Position numbers and translations under genes: made by a program | Source of the DNA: Meishania litoralis | Lineage (GTDB): Bacteria; Bacteroidota; Bacteroidia; Flavobacteriales; Flavobacteriaceae | Length of the DNA: 64,000 bases | Assembly: GCF_042611095.1 (NCBI RefSeq) | Contig: NZ_JBHFPV010000006.1 | Coordinates: forward strand, 62,001 to 126,000 | Direction: 5' to 3' | Notes under the pieces: model-generated | Database searches by the model: none | What the model was told of the DNA's origin: nothing | What the model saw: only the letters and a program-made list of their open reading frames with translations | Shown: piece by piece, positions 27,943-34,931 of the stretch | Layout of the letters: each line of letters begins with the position of its first letter | Position numbering within the stretch: position 1 is the stretch's first letter

Positions 27943-27970
27943 GGAGGTCTCGACTGCGCTCGACCGGACA
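27943..27970. repeat. Right 28-bp inverted repeat of the GIY-YIG element
   Basis: The repeat is the exact reverse complement of 27586-27613. It ends 12 bases before the ATG of the cytochrome gene, so any native promoter or leader of that gene has been displaced or replaced by element sequence. Confidence 0.92.
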
Positions 27971-27982
27971 AAAACTAAACAA

Positions 27983-28384
27983 ATGAAAATATTACTTCTA
28001 ACATATCTTTTGACCGTATTAGGTCTGACCCTCTTTTTCTCCCAAGACCCGGCACTTGAAGAAAGCATGAAACGCGGTAGTGAAATCTACACCGATTTTT
28101 GTGTGACCTGCCATTTGGAAAAGGGAGAAGGAGTACCGCACACCTTTCCCCCTTTGGCAAATTCGGACTATTTGATGAACCACCGCGAAGCCAGTATAAG
28201 GGGCGTCAAATTCGGCCAGCAAATCGAAATCGTTGTCAATGGGGTCACTTACAACAGTGCAATGCCAGATCCCGGACTGGAAGATGAAGAGGTTGTCGAT
28301 GTAATGAACTACATTCTTAACTCTTGGGGTAATAGTACGGATAAAATAGTCACACTTGAAGAAGTTGAGAGTATTCTGAATTAA
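27983..28384 (+). CDS. Mono-heme c-type cytochrome
   Basis: The protein is 133 aa. N-terminal signal/anchor (MKILLLTYLLTVLGLTLFFS), then a class I cytochrome c domain. Heme attachment motif CVTCH (Cys40, Cys43, His44) follows GSEIYTDF; Met94 in NSAMPDPG is the likely distal ligand; the C-terminal helix is EEVVDVMNYILNSWGN. It probably shuttles electrons from the upstream PQQ-type sugar dehydrogenase to the respiratory chain. The two genes point the same way and were likely one operon before the 385-bp element entered. It converges on murQ with a 3-bp gap. Confidence 0.93.
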   Translation: MKILLLTYLLTVLGLTLFFSQDPALEESMKRGSEIYTDFCVTCHLEKGEGVPHTFPPLANSDYLMNHREASIRGVKFGQQIEIVVNGVTYNSAMPDPGLEDEEVVDVMNYILNSWGNSTDKIVTLEEVESILN

Positions 28385-28387
28385 GGG

Positions 28388-29203
28388 CTAATTACCCGCC
28401 CCGGCGTCAAGTGCTTTTTTGACCGAACCATGCTTTTTAAGCAATTCTTCGGCTTCGACGTATTCAATACCTAATCCTTCTGAAACATAGCGTACCCCCC
28501 TATCGACCAACTTATTGTTGCTCAATTGCATATTTACCATCTTATTGCCCTTTACGCGCCCGATTTTTATCATCAGAGCGGTAGAAATCATGTTGAGCGC
28601 CAATTTTTGGGAAGTGCCGCTTTTCATACGTGTACTTCCCGTAACGAATTCTGGACCTACATTTATTTCGATAGGTATATCGACCGCCTTTGCCAAAGGG
28701 GAACCTGGGTTGTTTGTGATTCCAGCGGTGAGCAAGCCATTTTTCTTGGCCTTGGCGACCCCGCCCAAAACATAGGGAGTCGTACCTGATGCGGCAATTC
28801 CGACAACCACATCCAAATCGGTAATTTCATGTTCGATCAAGTCCTTCCAAGCCTGAGCTTCATCGTCCTCGGCATGTTCCACAGATTTGCGAATGGCCAC
28901 ATCGCCGCCGGCGATCAGCCCAACCACTCTTTCATGGGGAAGGCCGTAGGTCGGCGGAATTTCGGAAGCATCCAAAATACCCAATCTACCACTTGTACCT
29001 GCGCCGATATAGAATAAGCGGCCTCCTTTTATAAATCGTTCGGCCAAAGCATCAACCAATCGTGTAATCTGTGGGATCGCCAATGCAACTGCATGGGCAA
29101 CTTTTTGGTCTTCACCGTTCATTTTATGGAGAATCGTTGAAGTTTCCATGCGCTCCAAATTATCGTGGTTTGATGGGGTTTCCGTTATTTTTGTGTAGTC
29201 CAT
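28388..29203 (-). CDS. murQ: N-acetylmuramic acid 6-phosphate etherase MurQ
   Basis: MurQ cleaves the lactyl ether of MurNAc-6-P to GlcNAc-6-P and D-lactate in peptidoglycan recycling. The 271-aa SIS-domain protein shows LFYIGAGTSGRLGILDASE, PPTYG (residues near the active site), GIAASGTTPYVLGGVAKAK and FVTGSTRMKSGTSQK. All are signature segments. It is slightly shorter than E. coli MurQ (298 aa) at the C terminus, which is common in Bacteroidota. It follows the DeoR-type regulator by 7 bp on the same strand. Its substrate is the product of AnmK, encoded at the far end of the opposite operon. Confidence 0.96.
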   Translation of the reverse strand: MDYTKITETPSNHDNLERMETSTILHKMNGEDQKVAHAVALAIPQITRLVDALAERFIKGGRLFYIGAGTSGRLGILDASEIPPTYGLPHERVVGLIAGGDVAIRKSVEHAEDDEAQAWKDLIEHEITDLDVVVGIAASGTTPYVLGGVAKAKKNGLLTAGITNNPGSPLAKAVDIPIEINVGPEFVTGSTRMKSGTSQKLALNMISTALMIKIGRVKGNKMVNMQLSNNKLVDRGVRYVSEGLGIEYVEAEELLKKHGSVKKALDAGAGN

Positions 29204-29210
29204 ATATTAG

Positions 29211-29960
29211 TTACAAAATTCGAATGTCGTGGTTTTTAAAAGATCTGAGCAAATCGTCTTCCGGTTCCAATTCCGTAATCATTGTGTTTATGGCATTGAT
29301 ATCACAGGTCTTGTACCGGTGCTGGGAGTTCAATTTTTCAGAGATTGACAAAAGTACCGTTTTCTTCGAACATTTTATGACGGCTTTTTTTACCTGAACG
29401 ATGTCCCAATCAAACTCGGTAAGCCCATAATGCGAATCAACATATCCCGTACCAATAAAGCTATAATCCACTTTGATCTCCGAAAGATTATGTATGGCAT
29501 TTGCCCCATAAGCAATTTGAGACTCCTTCGAAACCTGTCCGCCGACCAAAATAACGGTTACATTAGGTTTATTTAACAGCTCCATTGCAACTGGTATGCT
29601 ATGCGTAAAACATGTCAGACCAAGATTCAGGGGAATCGATCGGGCCAACTCCAAACATGTTGTGCCTCCATCAATAAAAATGACCGAACCGTTCTTAAGC
29701 AAGGTGACGGCTTTCCCTGCTATCCTACTTTTTTCCTCTAACTTGTAAATATTGTTATTTCTAGTGCTATTGGCGGTAAAACCGAGCGAAATAGCCCCAC
29801 CATGCACTTTTCGCAGCTTATTGTCGGCATCAAGCTCCTTAACATCCCTACGAATCGTATCTATAGACACATCCAATGTTTCTGCAATATCGGTCAGCAA
29901 GACTCTGTTATGCAGTTCGACTTCACTTAAAATGGTCTGTTGTCTTTCTTCTTTCAACAT
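29211..29960 (-). CDS. DeoR/GlpR family transcriptional regulator
   Basis: The protein is 249 aa. N-terminal winged helix (KEERQQTILSEVELHNRVLLTDIAETLDVSIDTIRRDVKEL; recognition helix SIDTIRRDV, about residues 32-40, then the KVHGGA wing). The C-terminal DeoRC sugar-phosphate sensor has SVIFIDGGTTCLELARSIP, TVILVGGQVSKESQIAYG, DYSFIGTGYVDSHYGLTEFD and KKTVLLSISEKL. Such regulators are usually derepressed by a phosphorylated sugar. Its position, divergent from nagB and in front of murQ, suggests it senses an amino-sugar phosphate and controls both operons. That assignment is inference from context. Confidence 0.92.
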   Translation of the reverse strand: MLKEERQQTILSEVELHNRVLLTDIAETLDVSIDTIRRDVKELDADNKLRKVHGGAISLGFTANSTRNNNIYKLEEKSRIAGKAVTLLKNGSVIFIDGGTTCLELARSIPLNLGLTCFTHSIPVAMELLNKPNVTVILVGGQVSKESQIAYGANAIHNLSEIKVDYSFIGTGYVDSHYGLTEFDWDIVQVKKAVIKCSKKTVLLSISEKLNSQHRYKTCDINAINTMITELEPEDDLLRSFKNHDIRIL

Positions 29961-29988
29961 GAGTTAAACCATATTCCTTAATAAAAAG

Positions 29989-29996
29989 CAAAGATA
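29989..29996 (-). promoter_or_regulatory. -7 box of the regulator-murQ operon
   Basis: On the minus strand the sequence reads TATCTTTG, an exact TAnnTTTG match, 28 bases upstream of the regulator ATG. No good -33 TTG at 17-19 nt spacing was found. Confidence 0.45.
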
Positions 29997-30007
29997 GGGA
30001 ATATTTC

Positions 30008-30101
30008 CAAATTGCCGTTTTATACTGTTTTTATCCTGTAAAATTATAAAAAAAGCAAAAAGCGGCAAAATAAAGCGCAAAAAACAGCAATAATCAAAAA
30101 A
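30008..30101. promoter_or_regulatory. Divergent operator region with phased CAAAA repeats
   Basis: Between the regulator and nagB, CAAAA-type runs begin at 30056, 30066, 30078 and 30095, with a CAAT at 30088. The spacing is about 10-12 bases, one helical turn. GTTTT runs at 30017 and 30027 mirror them upstream. This is the likely operator zone for the DeoR-type regulator, which often bind short phased repeats. No binding data support it. Confidence 0.35.
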
Positions 30102-30108
30102 TGTTGCC

Positions 30109-30116
30109 TACATTTG
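30109..30116 (+). promoter_or_regulatory. -7 box of nagB
   Basis: TACATTTG is an exact TAnnTTTG match, 39 bases upstream of the nagB ATG (30156). It sits just downstream of the phased CAAAA repeats, so a repressor bound there would occlude it. Confidence 0.5.
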
Positions 30117-30155
30117 CATGATTTTAATTTTGTCGAAACAACTACTTGCACATAA

Positions 30156-32084
30156 ATGAAAACAACCGAAAGAGAAATGAGGGACATTAGCTACAAGCCG
30201 GCGGGGCAATTTGAAGAGACCCGCTTCGAAAAAATCCATAATGTAATCTTTTCAGATTCAAACGAAGCATCGATCATAGTGGCCCAAGAGATTGCCGCTT
30301 TGATTCGTAAAAAACAAGGGGCAGGCAAAAACTGCATACTCGGCTTGGCTACCGGTTCCTCTCCAATTCGTGTTTATGAGGAATTGGTAAGGATGCACAA
30401 GGAAGAAGGGCTCAGCTTCAACAATGTTGTGACCTTTAACCTTGACGAATACTTACCTATGGAGAAAGACAATCGTCAGAGCTATTGGCATTTTATGCAT
30501 GAGCATTTGTTCAACCATATCGATATTCCATCGGAAAACATTCATATACCTGATGGTACTTTATCCAACGAATATGTTCGTGAGTACTGCCTTGGCTATG
30601 AAGAAGCCATAAAAAAGTTCGGCGGACTTGATTTTCAACTTTTGGGCATCGGCCGAACGGGCCATATCGGTTTCAATGAGCCCGGCTCTCACCGCAACTC
30701 AGGAACCAGGGTAATTACATTGGACCACATAACACGCGTCGATGCGGCCCCGGCCTTTCTTGGTATCGACAACGTGCCAAGAAAAGCTATTACCATGGGG
30801 ATTTCAACGGTGATGAACGCCAAGCGGGTCGTATTGCTCGGCTGGGGGCAGAACAAAGCCGATATCATCAAAAAAACCGTCGAGGGAGAGATTTCCTCGC
30901 AGGTGCCGGCGACCTATCTTCAGGGGCATAAGAACTGCACCTTTGTATTAGATGACGGGGCAGGGAGCGAATTGACCCGTAACAAAACCCCATGGTTGGT
31001 CGATGAATCCTTGGAATGGAACGAAAATTTGACCGCCAAGGCGATGGTTTGGCTCTGCGGCGTGACCGGAAAATCGATATTGAGCCTTACCGACAAAGAT
31101 TATAACGACAACGGAATGTCGGGCCTACTAAGTCTTGAGGACTCATATGACCTAAACATCAAAATGTTCAACAGGTTACAGCATACGATTACAGGTTGGC
31201 CAGGCGGCAAACCCAATGCTGACGACACAAATCGCCCCGAAAGGGCATTGCCTGCGAAAAAGAGGGTCATTATTTTTAGTCCCCACCCCGACGATGACGT
31301 AATTTCAATGGGCGGCACTTTTGACAGGCTCGTAGAACAGGGTCATGATGTTCATATTGCCTATCAAACCTCTGGTAACATTGCAGTTTCAGACAAGGAT
31401 GCCCTTAGGTACGCAGAAATTTCAAAAGACATACACCCTTCAATAGAAGCGCAGATCATAATAGATTCCTTAAAAGCAAAAAAGGAAAGTAGTTCCGATT
31501 CCATCGAGGTAAGAAAATTAAAAGGTAATATCAGAAGAGGCGAATCTTATGCCGCTACAAGGTATTTAGGGCTCGATGACTCGAACGTGCATTTTCTAGA
31601 TTTACCTTTTTATGAGACAGGCACTATAAAGAAGAATAACTTGTCGGAAGATGACATCAAAATAATGATGAACATTATAAAAGAGGTGAAACCCCATCAA
31701 ATCTTTGCTGCGGGAGACCTTGCCGACCCCCATGGAACGCATAAAGTGTGTTTGGATGCCGTTTTCGAATCAATGAAGCGCCTACAGTCAGAACCTTTCA
31801 TGGAAGATTGCTGGCTATGGTTGTATCGCGGTGCTTGGCATGAATGGGATATCAATGAAATCGAGATGGCGGTACCCATGAACCCTGATCAAGTGCTCAA
31901 AAAAAGGAATGCCATCTTTTGTCATCAATCACAAAAAGATGGTGTTATGTTCCAAGGTGAAGATTCAAGGGAATTCTGGATGAGGGCCGAAGAGCGCAAC
32001 AAAAATACGGCTCAACGCTACCGTGCGCTTGGCCTATCGGACTATGCAGCGATGGAGGCATTTGTAAGGTATAAATTCGATTAA
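30156..32084 (+). CDS. nagB: Glucosamine-6-phosphate deaminase fused to a PIG-L deacetylase-like domain
   Basis: The protein is 642 aa in two domains. N-terminal NagB (about 30-290): LGLATGSSPIRVYEELV, VVTFNLDEYLP (Asp97, the isomerisation base) and GIGRTGHIGFNEPGS (His170, Glu175). The catalytic Asp of E. coli NagB (Asp141, in the NDGH motif) is Thr168 here. C-terminal PIG-L/LmbE-type zinc domain (about 368-640): VIIFSPHPDDDVISMGG (HPDDD 377-381) and GDLADPHGTHKVCLDA. The double-domain architecture is known in Bacteroidota. It converts GlcN-6-P to fructose-6-P and ammonia. The second domain may deacetylate GlcNAc-6-P, replacing a separate NagA, but this is unproven. First gene after the divergent operator; terminator follows. 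Confidence 0.93.
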   Translation: MKTTEREMRDISYKPAGQFEETRFEKIHNVIFSDSNEASIIVAQEIAALIRKKQGAGKNCILGLATGSSPIRVYEELVRMHKEEGLSFNNVVTFNLDEYLPMEKDNRQSYWHFMHEHLFNHIDIPSENIHIPDGTLSNEYVREYCLGYEEAIKKFGGLDFQLLGIGRTGHIGFNEPGSHRNSGTRVITLDHITRVDAAPAFLGIDNVPRKAITMGISTVMNAKRVVLLGWGQNKADIIKKTVEGEISSQVPATYLQGHKNCTFVLDDGAGSELTRNKTPWLVDESLEWNENLTAKAMVWLCGVTGKSILSLTDKDYNDNGMSGLLSLEDSYDLNIKMFNRLQHTITGWPGGKPNADDTNRPERALPAKKRVIIFSPHPDDDVISMGGTFDRLVEQGHDVHIAYQTSGNIAVSDKDALRYAEISKDIHPSIEAQIIIDSLKAKKESSSDSIEVRKLKGNIRRGESYAATRYLGLDDSNVHFLDLPFYETGTIKKNNLSEDDIKIMMNIIKEVKPHQIFAAGDLADPHGTHKVCLDAVFESMKRLQSEPFMEDCWLWLYRGAWHEWDINEIEMAVPMNPDQVLKKRNAIFCHQSQKDGVMFQGEDSREFWMRAEERNKNTAQRYRALGLSDYAAMEAFVRYKFD

Positions 32085-32103
32085 TATCAAGAACACAATT
32101 TTT

Positions 32104-32138
32104 AAAGGCCTATTTTTATTCTCGAATAGGCCTTTTTT
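32104..32138 (+). terminator. Terminator between nagB and the DigH-like gene
   Basis: AAAGGCCTATT pairs with AATAGGCCTTT (11 bp) around a 10-nt loop, followed by a T run. It lies 20 bp past the nagB stop, so downstream recycling genes need read-through or their own promoter. Confidence 0.85.
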
Positions 32139-32146
32139 AATGTAAT

Positions 32147-33655
32147 ATGCCCAAAAAGCTTTTTTTACTCTTAAGTCTAACGCTTGTATCTTGTAGTGTT
32201 TTCGACTCGATTCCGCAACCCGAAAGAGAATTTCGTGGTTTTTGGGTGGCGACCGTCGTCAATATCGACTGGCCCAAAAACGGAAATGACGCGATCGAAA
32301 AACAAAAGGCCGATTACCTTAAAATACTCGATTTTTACAAAGATTTGAATTTCAATGCTGCCATTGTCCAGATCCGAACGGCAGGTGACGCTTTTTACGG
32401 TTCCGATTTCGCCCCATGGTCAAGATTTTTGACCGGGGAAGAAGGCAAAGCACCCGATACCGAGGAAAGTATCTTAAAATGGATGATCGATGAAGCCCAT
32501 AAACGCGGAATGGAATTTCATGCCTGGCTCAACCCCTATCGGGCCACTTTCGACCTGAAAACCGAAGTACTAGATCCAACACATGATTTTAACCTGCACC
32601 CGGAATGGATGCTGAAGTACGGCAAAAAATACTATTATAATCCGGGATTGCCGGAAGTACGAAAACGAATGATCTCCATTATAGACGAAATTGTTGCGGG
32701 TTATGACATCGATGCCGTTCATTTTGATGATTATTTCTATCCGTATACCATTAAAGGCGAAGTTTTTCAAGATTCGTTGACCTATTCATACTATGGCCGG
32801 TCTGATCAGTCACTTGAAGATTGGCGGCGAAGCAATATGGATTCATTGATAAAGAATAGTTTCGAGACCATTAAATCAAGAAAACCCTGGGTGCAGTTCG
32901 GGGTGAGTCCGTTCGGCGTTTGGAAAAACAGATCCACCGACCCCAGAGGTTCCGATACCCAAGCGGGACAGACCACTTATGAAAACCTCTATGCCGACCC
33001 CATGCTTTGGATGGAAAAAGGATGGCTCGATTATCTTGTACCGCAAGTTTACTGGAGTATGGATCTTCCCGTCGCCTCACATCGAAAAATAGTGGATTGG
33101 TGGGCCAATAATACGGTAAACACGAATCTTTACATCGGCAACGGCCCCTATAAAATCAGAAACAATAGTGACAAAGCCTGGGACGACAAAAAAGAACTTC
33201 CCAATCAATTGATCCTTTCCCGCAATACCCAAGAAGTTCAAGGCAACGTTTTTTTCAGTGCCAAAAGCTTGATGGATAATAATGGCGACATTGTCAAATA
33301 CATCAAACGGAAATATTACAGACAACCTGCCCTTCCCCCTATTTCTTCATATGCAATGAAGGGGGTAAAACGCGACCCCGATTTTAAATCGGCAACCATT
33401 CGAGATAATCGTATCGAGTTGAATTTTTCCGATTTAGACGGTCATCGGTACGCTTTGATCCATCCAACAGGAAAAAAAGCCAAAGAACACTATCCTATAA
33501 AAAGCTTATTGGCGCGGGTACCTATAAATGATAAAAATCAAATTAGTGTCGATAAGGCATTGGTAGGCAGAAAAAAACGTGTTGCAATCGTTCTTATCGA
33601 CAGATTTGGTCTAAAAAGTGAGCCTAAAATCATACTTTTAAATCAAACCGATTGA
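32147..33655 (+). CDS. Family 10-like glycosylhydrolase lipoprotein (GHL10/DUF187, DigH-like)
   Basis: The protein is 502 aa. Lipobox VSCS gives Cys16 or so after MPKKLFLLLSLTLV. The TIM-barrel GHL10 domain (about 30-330) has EFRGFWVATVVNIDWPK, FNAAIVQIRTAGDAFYGS, HAWLNPYRATFD, DIDAVHFDDYFYPY and WLDYLVPQVYWSMD, all typical of DUF187. E. coli DigH (YddW) of this family cleaves denuded peptidoglycan strands. A similar role fits the neighbours AmpG, NagZ and AnmK. A small beta-rich domain (about 390-500) ends the protein. It starts directly after the nagB terminator and is followed by the MFS transporter gene one base later. Confidence 0.88.
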   Translation: MPKKLFLLLSLTLVSCSVFDSIPQPEREFRGFWVATVVNIDWPKNGNDAIEKQKADYLKILDFYKDLNFNAAIVQIRTAGDAFYGSDFAPWSRFLTGEEGKAPDTEESILKWMIDEAHKRGMEFHAWLNPYRATFDLKTEVLDPTHDFNLHPEWMLKYGKKYYYNPGLPEVRKRMISIIDEIVAGYDIDAVHFDDYFYPYTIKGEVFQDSLTYSYYGRSDQSLEDWRRSNMDSLIKNSFETIKSRKPWVQFGVSPFGVWKNRSTDPRGSDTQAGQTTYENLYADPMLWMEKGWLDYLVPQVYWSMDLPVASHRKIVDWWANNTVNTNLYIGNGPYKIRNNSDKAWDDKKELPNQLILSRNTQEVQGNVFFSAKSLMDNNGDIVKYIKRKYYRQPALPPISSYAMKGVKRDPDFKSATIRDNRIELNFSDLDGHRYALIHPTGKKAKEHYPIKSLLARVPINDKNQISVDKALVGRKKRVAIVLIDRFGLKSEPKIILLNQTD

Positions 33656-33656
33656 T

Positions 33657-34931
33657 ATGATCAAGAAAAACAAATGGGCGTGGGCCTGGGTTCCGACACT
33701 CTATTTTGCCCAAGGATTGCCCTACGCCCTAGTCGTGACGGTGTCGGTCATCATGTACAAGAAATTGGGCATCAGCAACGCAGATATCGGCCTTTATACT
33801 AGCTGGTTGTATATTCCATGGGTCATAAAACCGCTATGGAGCCCGTTTGTGGATCTTAAGAGCACCAAACGCAACTGGTTTTTATGGATGCAATTACTGG
33901 CCTCAGCGGCACTTTTGGCCATAGGCTTTACGCTCCCTACGAACATTTTTTTCGTCACCACCTTGGCCTGCTTCTGGATGGTCGCCTTCGCCTCGGCCAC
34001 CAACGATATTGCCATAGACGGCTACTATATGATCGGCCTCACGGAAGACAGGCAATCATTTTTCGTCGGTATGCGCAGTGTTTTCTACAAGCTCGCCAAC
34101 GTTACCGGACAAGGCCTATTGGTGATTTTAGCAGGGTTTTTGGAAAACCATTTTGGCGACAATACGAAAGCGTGGTCATACACCATGATATGTGCCGGAA
34201 TACTAATGTTGCTTCTCACGGTCAGCAACTTTTTCGTTACGCCAAAATTTGAAGGTGCTGAGGGCATTACGCTCCAAAAACCAAAAGGTTTTTTTGAAGT
34301 CTTTCGATCATTCTTTAAAAAACCCGGAATGGGCCTGGCAATCGCATTCATACTTTTCTTTCGCCTTGGCGAATCACAATTGGTGAAAATGGCCTCCCCG
34401 TTCCTATTAGACCCTACCTCGGTTGGCGGATTGGGGTATACCACTTCAGAAGTCGGTACGATTTATGGAACCATCGGGGTCATCTTTTTGACCATTGGAG
34501 GTATTTTGGGAGGCATTTTGATTTCCAAACACGGACTAAAAAAATGGATGTTGCCCATGCTCATCGCTCTGAACGCCCCCAATGCGCTTTATGCATTGTT
34601 GGCCATAACGAAGACTACCGCGGCATGGGCCGTAACGGGAACCGTCATTGTAGAACAGTTCGGCTACGGCTTCGGCATTGCAGGTTTTATGGTCTATTTG
34701 ATCTACGTTGCCGAAGGAAAGTCAAAAACATCGCACTATGCAATCGCCACAGGTTTTATGGCCCTAGGAATGATGCTACCTGGTTTGATAAGTGGCTTTA
34801 TGCAAGAATGGTTGGGCTACAACGGGTTCTTTATTTGGGTTGTATTGGCGGCATTACCGGCATTCTTTTTATTGAGATATATTAAATACCCCGCCGATTT
34901 CGGCATGTCAAAAAAAACTCATGAACAATAG
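33657..34931 (+). CDS. AmpG-like MFS transporter (muropeptide permease type)
   Basis: The protein is 424 aa with about 12 membrane helices. The start resembles AmpG: YFAQGLPYALVVTVSVIMYKK, then WLYIPWVIKPLWSPFVD. ATNDIAIDGYYM is the AmpG-type loop. AmpG imports GlcNAc-anhydroMurNAc (with or without peptide) from periplasm to cytoplasm. Gene order (DigH-like hydrolase before; NagZ-like hydrolase and anhMurNAc kinase after) supports that cargo better than sequence alone can. The 3' end overlaps the GH3 gene by 11 bp, implying translational coupling. Confidence 0.88.
   Translation: MIKKNKWAWAWVPTLYFAQGLPYALVVTVSVIMYKKLGISNADIGLYTSWLYIPWVIKPLWSPFVDLKSTKRNWFLWMQLLASAALLAIGFTLPTNIFFVTTLACFWMVAFASATNDIAIDGYYMIGLTEDRQSFFVGMRSVFYKLANVTGQGLLVILAGFLENHFGDNTKAWSYTMICAGILMLLLTVSNFFVTPKFEGAEGITLQKPKGFFEVFRSFFKKPGMGLAIAFILFFRLGESQLVKMASPFLLDPTSVGGLGYTTSEVGTIYGTIGVIFLTIGGILGGILISKHGLKKWMLPMLIALNAPNALYALLAITKTTAAWAVTGTVIVEQFGYGFGIAGFMVYLIYVAEGKSKTSHYAIATGFMALGMMLPGLISGFMQEWLGYNGFFIWVVLAALPAFFLLRYIKYPADFGMSKKTHEQ

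Larger units (their letters stand above)
27586..27970. mobile_element. 385-bp element: 28-bp inverted repeats flanking a decayed GIY-YIG gene
   Basis: Two perfect 28-bp inverted repeats (27586-27613 and 27943-27970) delimit a 385-bp unit. They start TGTCCGG and run inward to CTCC. Both contain the core CTCGACTGCGCTCGA (or its complement). Inside is the GIY-YIG pseudogene. Flanking sequence reads AAAACTAGA on the left (27577-27585) and AAAACTAAA on the right (27971-27979), compatible with a 9-bp target duplication with one mismatch. I cannot match it to a named IS or MITE family. Mobility is inferred from structure only. Confidence 0.7.
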
